A stretch of 64,000 nt of DNA from Oxalobacter formigenes (GTDB taxonomy: Bacteria > Pseudomonadota > Gammaproteobacteria > Burkholderiales > Burkholderiaceae_D), in assembly GCF_027158485.1 (NCBI RefSeq), contig NZ_JAMKYJ010000002.1; one strand, given 5' to 3'. Below the pieces are notes generated by a model that saw nothing but the letters and a program-made list of their open reading frames with translations, made no database searches and had not been told where the DNA came from. Each line of letters begins with the position of its first letter. Within the stretch, counting starts at the first letter, position 1. Both the position numbers and the translations under genes were made by a program. This document shows, one piece after another, positions 25,250 to 31,907 of this stretch.

Positions 25250-25322
25250 TGTCGCTCCATAAACTTGGTTAGTTATATTCAGGTGTTGATAGACAGATTG
25301 AATTCCAGCCCGGTTTGTCAGG

Positions 25323-26837
25323 TCAGGGTTTGTAAACGGTCGGAAGCGCTCCGGTAAAAAGCATCCAGATGGCTATGATCGACAGGACGACGAGCGCAAG
25401 CGCTATGAAAATCTCGATCTTCGTAAAGACAGGTTCGTTTGGCGCGTTTTCTTTACGTGCCCAGATAAACACGATCAGTCCTACGGCATAGACGAAAGTG
25501 CCGACGAGCAGATATTGCAGACCGGCCGAATACACGAGCCACAAGCCATAGAATGTCGCAATCACACTGACGAGAAGAGCCATTTTTGCGCTGTACTTCG
25601 CTTTTGCAGGGTATTGTTTTGTACCGATCAGCTTCCATAAATATCCGGCAGAACCGATATAGGCAGGCAAAAGAACGACGCCCGTAATGGAAAGCATGAC
25701 GTTCCAGGCATTGTTCGAGAAATACACCAGCAACATGGCAAGCTGCATGATCACGGTGGAAACCCACAGTGAGATGGACGCAATGCCGTTTTTGTTGGTT
25801 TTGCCGAAAATTTTCGGGAAGGTACCGTCCCTGGCGCAAGCCCATGGCAGCTGCGCTACAAGCAATGTCCAGACAAGCCATGACGACAGAAGAGCGATGA
25901 TGACGCCGAGATTGATGACGACTTCACCCCATGTACCGACCAGTTGTTTCAAAATGGCGGCAGTCGAGGGAGGTGCCATAACGGACAGTTCTCCCTGGGA
26001 CAGAAAACCGAAGGGCAGCACGGACACGATGACGTACATGATTGACACTGTCAGAAAACCCAGAATGGTTGCTCGGCTGACGGTTCGAGGCGAAGCCTTG
26101 TCAGACATCACGACGGCGCCTTCAATACCGATGTACATCCACAAGGTCACCAGCATGGTGCTTTTGATTTGTCCGAAAACGTCGCCGAGAGGTTTGTCGG
26201 CCAGGGCATGGCTGGATACATTGCCCCAGAAGTCTGTCCCGAAGAGATTGCCTCTGAAACAGAAGTATCCGGTAATAAGAATGAACAGGATGATCGGGAC
26301 GAATTTGGCAAAGGTACCGATATTGTTCAATATCGTGGCACCTGTGATGCCCCGCATGACGAAGAGACTCAGGGTCCAGATGATGACTGAGGCCAGAAGC
26401 ACAGCTTCCCATGTGTTTCCACCTTTGAAGTATGGCGGAAAGAAATAATTCAGGGCATCCATCAGCAGGACAGCATAACCGACATTACCGAATGCGGTGG
26501 ACATCCAGTATCCCCATGCGATCAGAAAGCCGACGAGTTTGCCGAATCCGGCTCGGGAATACATGTATATTCCCGATGTCATGTCAGGACGGACATCGGC
26601 CAGTACCTGAAATGTTCTTGCCAGAAAGAAAATACCCGAAATGGTGACGCCCCATGCGATGAGAATGGCACCTAACGCGGCTGATTGCGCCATGTTTTGT
26701 GGAATATTAAACACACCTCCGCCGAACATGGCACTGACGACAAGAAGTGTCATGGCCAGAACGCCCAACTGTTTTTTGGCGTTGGCAGCCGTACCCGTCT
26801 GATTGTTACCCGTTTGACCTGACGATGAATCAGCCAT
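25323..26837 (-). CDS. APC-superfamily amino acid antiporter (basic amino acid/polyamine antiporter type)
   Basis: A 504-residue inner-membrane transporter with about 12-13 helices. The helix 1 motif is SAMFGGGVFNIPQNMA, the APC substrate-backbone loop written GGGVF, typical of the APA group that includes ArcD, AdiC and AaxC. Further family marks are GIYMYSRAGFGKLVGF and MYIGIEGAVVMSDKA. The first 22 residues are a polar Ser/Gly/Gln/Thr-rich tail before helix 1. It is the first gene of a two-gene unit with the PSD-fold decarboxylase downstream; together they look like a substrate/product antiporter and its decarboxylase. Which amino acid is carried cannot be read from the sequence. AAGGGA lies about 8 bases before the start. 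Confidence 0.88.
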   Translation of the reverse strand: MADSSSGQTGNNQTGTAANAKKQLGVLAMTLLVVSAMFGGGVFNIPQNMAQSAALGAILIAWGVTISGIFFLARTFQVLADVRPDMTSGIYMYSRAGFGKLVGFLIAWGYWMSTAFGNVGYAVLLMDALNYFFPPYFKGGNTWEAVLLASVIIWTLSLFVMRGITGATILNNIGTFAKFVPIILFILITGYFCFRGNLFGTDFWGNVSSHALADKPLGDVFGQIKSTMLVTLWMYIGIEGAVVMSDKASPRTVSRATILGFLTVSIMYVIVSVLPFGFLSQGELSVMAPPSTAAILKQLVGTWGEVVINLGVIIALLSSWLVWTLLVAQLPWACARDGTFPKIFGKTNKNGIASISLWVSTVIMQLAMLLVYFSNNAWNVMLSITGVVLLPAYIGSAGYLWKLIGTKQYPAKAKYSAKMALLVSVIATFYGLWLVYSAGLQYLLVGTFVYAVGLIVFIWARKENAPNEPVFTKIEIFIALALVVLSIIAIWMLFTGALPTVYKP

Positions 26838-27048
26838 AGTTTTTCCCTTGTTAACGGTTGTTCGAATGTATTGTTAGGGAGTGGAATGAGGATGTATTAG
26901 TTCCGTTGTTCAGACCGATTCACTCCGGTTGAATTGTTTTTTTTCAAGAAAAAAGGGATGAGTCTGAAAAAGAGAACTGCTATTGACGCATCTGGTAGAA
27001 AACGGGATTGACTGCGGGAAGTTTGCCGTCTTTGTGAAAAGAAAAACA

Positions 27049-27082
27049 AAAAACCCGTCACATCCATGAGAGATGACGGGTT
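27049..27082 (-). terminator. Terminator of tRNA-Ser
   Basis: Arms AACCCGTCA and TGACGGGTT around a 13-base loop that is itself partly paired. On the minus strand it is followed by TTTTTTGTTTTT. It lies 32 bases beyond the tRNA 3' end. Confidence 0.85.
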
Positions 27083-27113
27083 CGTTGCTTTCTCTTACTA
27101 CTAAAATGAATTC

Positions 27114-27207
27114 TGGCGGAGATGAAGGGATTCGAACCCTTGATACGAGTTTTGGCCCGTATGCTCCCTTAGCAGGGGAGTGCCTTCGACCTCTCGGCCA
27201 CATCTCC
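27114..27207 (-). tRNA. tRNA-Ser (anticodon GCT)
   Basis: A 94-base class II tRNA with encoded CCA. On the minus strand the acceptor is GGAGATG/CATCTCC, the anticodon stem CTCCC/GGGAG holds loop CTGCTAA with anticodon GCT, and a long variable arm follows (CATACGGG..CTCGTATC). The T arm is AGGGTTCGAATCCCT. Confidence 0.96.
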
Positions 27208-27244
27208 GTACTGGAATTTTTATTAAATCACAGCAGAGTGCATG

Positions 27245-27273
27245 ATGATATCTTTTCATTCGCCTTCGGTCAA
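27245..27273 (-). promoter_or_regulatory. Probable tRNA-Ser promoter
   Basis: On the minus strand, TTGACC (27268-27273) and TATCAT (27245-27250) are separated by 17 bases. The -10 box lies 37 bases before the mature tRNA 5' end, which leaves a leader of about 30 bases. Confidence 0.55.
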
Positions 27274-27358
27274 TGGAACGCTGGCAATTTTAAAGGGTTC
27301 ATTTCTCTTTTGTATTGAATTTGTGGCCGGATTGACTTTTCGGTCAAAAGAACGGCTG

Positions 27359-27712
27359 TCATGCCTGGGTCGGTTCAGCTATTTTCATCTTTTTTTCATT
27401 TTTGGGCTTGAACTGTTTATCACTGATGCGGAACTTGGTTCTCCGATCTCCCATCATGTCGCGTAATTCCTTGATGGAAAGATCACTGATTTCCTGCATA
27501 CGAATGAGCAAGGACGCTCCCACGGGTAAACGGCCGTGGCGAATCTTGCTGATCACAGGTGGTGCCACTTCCAGTGCACGCGACAGGGCGGCATCATTTT
27601 TCAGATTAAGCTTTTTTATCATACCTGTCAGCAGATTGTTCGGATCGTATTTATCCGGTTTGCTGGTATGTTTTTCATAGCGTTGTTTGTAACTTTCATG
27701 CCCGCTTTTCAT
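27359..27712 (-). CDS. Cro/CI-type helix-turn-helix protein
   Basis: A 117-residue DNA-binding protein. The HTH at about residues 36-95 reads NDAALSRALEVAPPVISKIRHGRLPVGASLLIRMQE, an XRE-like fold with the second helix in VAPPVISKIRHG. The N-terminal 25 residues and the C-terminal 25 residues are strongly basic and probably unstructured. Proteins with this motif are common in Oxalobacteraceae chromosomes as short stand-alone genes; their targets are not known to me. AAGGAGA lies 7 bases before the ATG at 27712. It faces the tRNA-Ser gene and borders a long AT-rich region on its upstream side. Confidence 0.8.
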   Translation of the reverse strand: MKSGHESYKQRYEKHTSKPDKYDPNNLLTGMIKKLNLKNDAALSRALEVAPPVISKIRHGRLPVGASLLIRMQEISDLSIKELRDMMGDRRTKFRISDKQFKPKNEKKMKIAEPTQA

Positions 27713-28289
27713 TGATCATCTCCTTTGCTGTCTGAAAATAAGTTTATTTTCGACAATTTAAAAGATGTCATTTTGATAATGATCAGATAAAGTAATGATG
27801 TGTACTTATTCGGAATTGGGAAAAAAACTGAAATGTGGTCTTGGTTATGAAAAGGTCTTTTTATTTTGTATTGGATGAGTCTGGTGGATTGAAAATAAAA
27901 AATGTTTCAAGACTCGTTCAGAATTGAATTTGTATTGTTTACCTTAATGGGATACATTTATAGATAATTTTCAGTCATTAACGACTATTTATCCCGAAAA
28001 TCCGGAGTTTGACCGTCTGAATTAGCATTAAAGTGGAATGAATATGGTCTTTAATGATGTATTTAGACCTTTAATGACTAAATTCATCGTTTTTTGTATC
28101 GGACTTTTGGAAAGTTACTTTATAATCCAATGACTTTTTTTGCTTAAAGCTATGCCAAGTTTTTAAGCTGTGTTAGCCTTGAAGAATGTTATTCTCCAGT
28201 ATCTCGATAGATAAAATAGTTTGAAGGGAATGAGAACGGAATAATTTTGCCAGTTGACATGCAACGATGGCACAAAATTATTTATTATT
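27713..28289. other. AT-rich gene-free region
   Basis: No open frame with a ribosome site. The stretch contains four copies of TTAATG or its complement within about 110 bases (27974, 28026, 28050 and 28070), two of them as direct repeats of CTTTAATGA 20 bases apart. In sequence this AT-rich some copies may be chance. It leads into the hairpin-rich segment that follows. Confidence 0.5.
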
Positions 28290-28396
28290 AAAAAATGTAA
28301 CTTGACCTGAAATTATCAGGCCAAGTTACGTTCGACTTGTTTGTCCCCTTAAAGTCGAATGCTAAAAAATCAAATATGTTTGATAAACACGGAACC
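28290..28396 (-). ncRNA. Candidate small RNA with two hairpins and its own terminator
   Basis: On the minus strand a promoter (TTTACA, 17 bases, TAAAAT at 28403-28431) would start a transcript near 28396. It would contain a hairpin with perfect 8-base arms TTCGACTT/AAGTCGAA (28331-28338 and 28352-28359) whose loop carries AAGGGGAC. It would end in a 14-base-pair stem (GTAACTTGGCCTGA / TCAGGTCAAGTTAC, one mismatch, 28297-28329) followed by a T-run. No open frame of note lies within the roughly 107 bases. The loop exposes a purine-rich sequence resembling a ribosome-binding site or a GGA-type CsrA/RsmA site. Existence and function are inference from signals only. Confidence 0.5.
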
Positions 28397-28406
28397 AAAC
28401 ATATTT
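28372..28406. repeat. Inverted repeat overlapping the candidate small-RNA promoter
   Basis: Perfect 11-base arms AAATATGTTTG and CAAACATATTT around a 13-base centre. It overlaps the predicted minus-strand -10 box, so it may be an operator rather than an RNA structure. Confidence 0.55.
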
Positions 28407-28431
28407 TAAGTGTATCGAAGTGTATTGTAAA
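28403..28431 (-). promoter_or_regulatory. Predicted promoter of the candidate small RNA
   Basis: On the minus strand, TTTACA (28426-28431) and TAAAAT (28403-28408), spacer 17. Two head-to-tail copies of a 10-base repeat fill the spacer, which suggests regulation by a bound protein. Confidence 0.45.
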
Positions 28432-28525
28432 GACCTGTTTTTATTTTTCTATTATTCAATAGAATCAATATGTTTTGAGTCTATCTGATTTTTTGACTGT
28501 TGTGAAGTGTTTTGTAAGTGTATTG
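28408..28525. repeat. Two pairs of phased direct repeats (AAGTGTATTG) before the Mu-type HTH gene
   Basis: Copies at 28408-28417 (AAGTGTATCG), 28418-28427 (AAGTGTATTG), 28505-28514 (AAGTGTTTTG) and 28516-28525 (AAGTGTATTG). Within each pair the spacing is 10 or 11 bases, one helical turn. The second pair ends 31 bases before the start codon of the HTH gene. This is a typical layout for binding sites of a protein that contacts one DNA face. Confidence 0.6.
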
Positions 28526-28556
28526 ATCGTTTTGTTCATTAGAGACAACTATTTCT

Positions 28557-29015
28557 ATGAAAATTTTATTCACAGCTGCTGAGATTGCACGAATGCGTCT
28601 GCCTGGCTTGCCAACGACCAAATCGAGTATTTTGTCCAGAGCGGCTAAAGAAGGCTGGCGTTACGAAGAGCAATATGGAATCGGTGGAATACGTAAAGTT
28701 TTTGAAATACCTGAACATTATCTGGTTTTGGCTCATGGAGAAACGGCAGGTATCGCCGCTTATCAAAATGCTGAACATTATCGTGTTAAAAGAACAGGAG
28801 CTGAAAACGATATTTCCGGTTCCGTTAATACTGCGAAATTGACGGCTGCCGCTCAGGTGGTGGAAAAATGGGATTCCGAAGAGAAAATCGGAATGAGTCC
28901 GGATAAAAAGAGCGCGATCATTGCCATCTTTTATAAAATTCTGATGGATGGCTGTGAAACGGCTGATTTGTCCCATTTGCTGAAAGAACTGTCCGATACT
29001 TTGAAAGACAAGTAG
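28557..29015 (+). CDS. Isolated Mu-type HTH DNA-binding protein
   Basis: A 152-residue protein whose N-terminal 55 residues are the DNA-binding domain of phage Mu transposase and repressor type: FTAAEIARMRLPGLPTTKSS, then ILSRAAKEGWRYEEQY and GGIRKVFEIPEHYL. The rest is helical, with a middle part rich in Ala, Ser and Thr and no transposase catalytic domain. No other phage or transposon gene is near, so it is either a domesticated remnant or a host regulator that uses this fold. Phased direct repeats and a set of hairpins directly upstream are candidate targets. The ribosome site is weak (AGAGAC). Codon use and the AT-rich surroundings differ from the flanking housekeeping genes. Confidence 0.75.
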   Translation: MKILFTAAEIARMRLPGLPTTKSSILSRAAKEGWRYEEQYGIGGIRKVFEIPEHYLVLAHGETAGIAAYQNAEHYRVKRTGAENDISGSVNTAKLTAAAQVVEKWDSEEKIGMSPDKKSAIIAIFYKILMDGCETADLSHLLKELSDTLKDK

Positions 29016-29145
29016 AAACCGGCAGTCTTTTCCTGAATGAGCTGTTCATTCAGGTTTTCCTGTTTTTTCCTTTCGAAATCGTTATAAGTGGCTTTTACGA
29101 TGTTGGACTATATTGTTTTTAGATGATTGAGTCTGCCGGAATTCA

Positions 29146-29532
29146 TTAATTGTTTTCCTGGATCAATTCAATTTTGTAGCCATCGGGATCTTCCACAAAA
29201 GCGATAACGGTGGTGCCTCCTTTGACAGGACCCGGTTCGCGGGTAATTTTTCCTCCCTTTTCACGAATACGATTGCAAGTCGCAACGATATCGTCTGATG
29301 AAAGGGCGATGTGTCCGTATGCCGTACCCATTTCGTATTCGGATACACCGTAGTTGTAGGTCAATTCCAGTTCAGCCTGTTCGGGATTGCTTTCATAGCC
29401 GAGGTAAGCAAGCGTATATTTATATTCCGGGTTGTCTTTCGTCCTGAGCAATTTCATGCCCATTGTATTGGTATAGAAGTCGATGGAACGATTGAGGTCG
29501 CCAACTCGCAGCATCGTATGAAGAAAGCGCAT
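29146..29532 (-). CDS. gloA: Lactoylglutathione lyase (glyoxalase I)
   Basis: Detoxifies methylglyoxal by turning its glutathione adduct into S-lactoylglutathione. The 128-residue protein is full length: RFLHTMLRVGDLNRSIDFYT at the start carries the first metal-ligand His, YKYTLAYLGYESNPEQAELELTYN the Glu ligand region, GTAYGHIALSSDDI the second His, and FVEDPDGYKIELIQ the last Glu. These ligands form the metal site of the VOC fold. CAGGAGATAT directly precedes the ATG. It is the last gene of the long minus-strand series that starts at glyQ, 96 bases behind the ygjP homologue. Confidence 0.96.
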   Translation of the reverse strand: MRFLHTMLRVGDLNRSIDFYTNTMGMKLLRTKDNPEYKYTLAYLGYESNPEQAELELTYNYGVSEYEMGTAYGHIALSSDDIVATCNRIREKGGKITREPGPVKGGTTVIAFVEDPDGYKIELIQENN

Positions 29533-29628
29533 GATATCTCCTGTTTTTGTCCGGTAATGAATTTCTTGCAGTTTTTATTGTAAAAGATAAGTGGTTTTTG
29601 TAAACGGTTTTGCCTCATACTTTTATTT

Positions 29629-30486
29629 TCAATCAGCCTGATTTTCGCGTTTGTCAAAAAGTGAAAATAGTGTGGGTGACTGAAGATGCAGTTGTTTTCG
29701 CGCGTGTTTATAGTCGGGGTAATACGTTGCCACGATGTTCCAGAATCGCTGGCTGTGATTCATTTCAAGGCAATGCGCCAGCTCATGTATGGCGACGTAG
29801 TCAATGAGAGAGATATCGCAATGGACAAGTCTCCAGTTCAGCCTGATGTGACGTCTGGCTGTACAGGAACCCCATCTTGTTCGGGCATTGGAAAGACTGA
29901 ATGCACCAAAGGGAATATTCATGCGTTCGGCCTGAAGTTCAAGCCGTTTTGCAAGGATCGCTCCGGCTTGCTGCACAAGCCAGTTTTTGAGTGGTGAATC
30001 GAAAGGCTTTCCGCTGTCTGGATGGTAAATGAGCAGTTTGCCGTTTTCAATGTTGAAAAATGTTTTTCCTGTTGTTCCGTTGATTATTTGAAGAGACAGT
30101 TTGTCGCCAAGAAAGGGCAGAAGGGCCCCATTTGTCCATTCAATCGGGACCGTTTCAGAAGAGTGGTTGAAGTGGTAGAAATCCAGTTTGGAAAGAATCC
30201 ATTTCTGTTTGTCCATGATGGCGTTTTCAATGGAATACAGGCTGCTTCTTTTAGGGGCAGTGACCCGCAATCCTGTTTCATTGACCAGAAAACCGATAGA
30301 GCGGCGAGACGACCGTCGAAGTGTATAGGCGATTGTTCTTCCATTTAAGGATATGGTTTTTGCGAGATCGCCGTTGTTTTGACCATCTCGTGTTTTGCCG
30401 AATGGGTGTGACGGATTTTTTTTCGATTCGGGCGATTTTTCGCCGAATATTCTAGTCAGGAAACGATCGAACAAATCCTTTTGCAT
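29629..30486 (-). CDS. YgjP/SprT-like zinc metallopeptidase (DUF45)
   Basis: A 285-residue putative metal-dependent hydrolase. The first 35 residues are polar; the domain starts near SLNGRTIAYTLRRSSRRSIGF. The zinc motif HELAHCLEMNHSQRFW in the C-terminal quarter has the HExxH pair and the downstream NHSxxFW that carries the third His. The RTRWGSCTARRHIRLNW motif before it is characteristic of the family. Substrates are not known. It lies 23 bases after plsC and is co-oriented with gmhB and glyQS, an order common in Burkholderiales. Confidence 0.88.
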   Translation of the reverse strand: MQKDLFDRFLTRIFGEKSPESKKNPSHPFGKTRDGQNNGDLAKTISLNGRTIAYTLRRSSRRSIGFLVNETGLRVTAPKRSSLYSIENAIMDKQKWILSKLDFYHFNHSSETVPIEWTNGALLPFLGDKLSLQIINGTTGKTFFNIENGKLLIYHPDSGKPFDSPLKNWLVQQAGAILAKRLELQAERMNIPFGAFSLSNARTRWGSCTARRHIRLNWRLVHCDISLIDYVAIHELAHCLEMNHSQRFWNIVATYYPDYKHARKQLHLQSPTLFSLFDKRENQAD

Positions 30487-30509
30487 ACGACAGATCAGCA
30501 GTTTCGGGT

Positions 30510-31256
30510 TTATGACTCGTTTGGTGGGTAGATATCCGGCGATATCCGGTGCATTTCGCTTTCAATCCAGCTTTCGACTTCTTTCATCAGTTCATCCGCC
30601 GTCAGGCCTTCGGGAGAAATAGCCTTGCCGATGGAAACGGTAATCATGCCAGGTTTTTTGATGAATGAATTTCTGGGCCAGCATTCTCCGGCATTCAGTG
30701 CAATGGGCACGACGGGTGCTCTGGACTCCATGGCCAGTCTTGAACCTCCGTTCAGATATTTTCCCTTTTTGCCGACGGCAGTACGGGTTCCTTCGGGAAA
30801 GATGACTACCCATTGCCCGTCTTTCAAACGCTGGCTTCCTTTTCTGACCAGTTGCCTGATGGCGGATACTCCCTGGCTTCTGTCGATCGGGATATTACGC
30901 ATGAGAGCGAGTGCCCAGCCGAAGAAAGGAATATACAACAGTTCTTTTTTCAGGACGAAGGAAAGGGGTTTGGGTGCAACGGATATCAGGAAAATGGTTT
31001 CCCAGGCGGATTGGTGTTTGGATAAAAGGATACTCGGAACGTCAGGCAGGTTTTCCTTTCCGATTATCTGGTAGTCGATACCACATATGATTTTGGCAAA
31101 CCAGATCGTGATGACATTCCAGCGCGTGGCGATATAGTAGCGCAATGGGAAGGGCAGCCAGATGGTGAGGAAACAGACACAGGCCCAGATCGGGGTGAAT
31201 ACCACCTGGACTATCCCGAAACAGAGGGATCGCAAAAAGAGACTTGTTTTACTCAA
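30510..31256 (-). CDS. plsC: 1-acyl-sn-glycerol-3-phosphate acyltransferase (PlsC-like)
   Basis: Adds the second acyl chain to lysophosphatidic acid on the inner membrane. The 248-residue protein has an N-terminal hydrophobic stretch (FGIVQVVFTPIWACVCFLTI) and the acyltransferase motif KHQSAWET, where the usual HX4D is HX4E, as in other proteobacterial relatives. FPEGTRT with the glycerol-phosphate-binding residues follows, and PVVPIALNAG is motif IV. The start codon is TTG at 31256, with GGAGAGAAG 3 bases upstream; no ATG is available near the conserved start. The gene is 51 bases from gmhB. Confidence 0.9.
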   Translation of the reverse strand: MSKTSLFLRSLCFGIVQVVFTPIWACVCFLTIWLPFPLRYYIATRWNVITIWFAKIICGIDYQIIGKENLPDVPSILLSKHQSAWETIFLISVAPKPLSFVLKKELLYIPFFGWALALMRNIPIDRSQGVSAIRQLVRKGSQRLKDGQWVVIFPEGTRTAVGKKGKYLNGGSRLAMESRAPVVPIALNAGECWPRNSFIKKPGMITVSIGKAISPEGLTADELMKEVESWIESEMHRISPDIYPPNES

Positions 31257-31307
31257 TGACTTCTCTCCGACGGTTCAGGACTTCGCTTTCAGTTTTGTTG
31301 CAGTATT

Positions 31308-31892
31308 TCACGATGTTTCCTGAGAAGTTTTATCTCTGGCCTCAACCGTTTTCACTTCCCGGGTCAGCAAATGATCCGCGACTGCAGCAAGATTGTCGAA
31401 TATGACTGTTTTGGGAGGGAGCCCCCCGTTTTCAAGCGTTTGCTTTCCTTTGCCGGAAAGAACCAGAATAGGGGTGCAACCTGCAAGAAAGGCAGCCTGC
31501 AGATCGCGCAGGGAATCGCCGACGGAAGGAACCTCGTCCAGTTTGGTTTCGTAGCGTTCCGAAATGGAACTGAACATGCCTTGCCGCGGTTTCCGGCAAT
31601 CACAATTGTCGCTCGCGGTATGAGGACAGAAAAAAATGGCTTCGATCATTCCACCGGCCGCCTTGACGGCAGCCTGCATCTTCTGGTGGATGGCGTTCAA
31701 GGTCATGATGTCGAAATAACCGCGGCCAAGGCCGGACTGGTTTGTTGCGACAACGACTTTATAACCGGCCTTGGTCAGGCGGGCAATCGCTTCCAGAGAA
31801 CCGGGCAGGGCAATCCATTCATCCGGTGTCTTGATGAACGAATCGGAATCTTCATTAATCACACCATCGCGGTCCAGAATAATGAGTTTCAT
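31308..31892 (-). CDS. gmhB: D-glycero-beta-D-manno-heptose 1,7-bisphosphate 7-phosphatase
   Basis: A HAD-family phosphatase that makes ADP-heptose precursors for the lipopolysaccharide inner core. The 194-residue protein opens with the HAD motif LDRDGVINEDSD (nucleophile Asp8, acid Asp10), then has the VVATNQSGLGRG motif and a zinc-binding loop with CPHTASDNCDCRKP, the hallmark of GmhB. VGDSLRDLQAAFLAGC is the third HAD motif. Residues after about 175 form a short polar tail. It starts 15 bases after the glyS stop codon and is probably translated from the same transcript. Confidence 0.95.
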   Translation of the reverse strand: MKLIILDRDGVINEDSDSFIKTPDEWIALPGSLEAIARLTKAGYKVVVATNQSGLGRGYFDIMTLNAIHQKMQAAVKAAGGMIEAIFFCPHTASDNCDCRKPRQGMFSSISERYETKLDEVPSVGDSLRDLQAAFLAGCTPILVLSGKGKQTLENGGLPPKTVIFDNLAAVADHLLTREVKTVEARDKTSQETS

Positions 31893-31907
31893 AAACTAAT
31901 CCCTGAA

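Noticed and set aside
28297..28406. A CRISPR array made of the three neighbouring inverted repeats
   Set aside because: The repeats differ in sequence and spacing, and there are no repeated units or cas genes.
27713..28556. Prophage or transposon remnant
   Set aside because: Apart from the Mu-type HTH gene there is no transposase, integrase, terminal repeat or target duplication that I can see.
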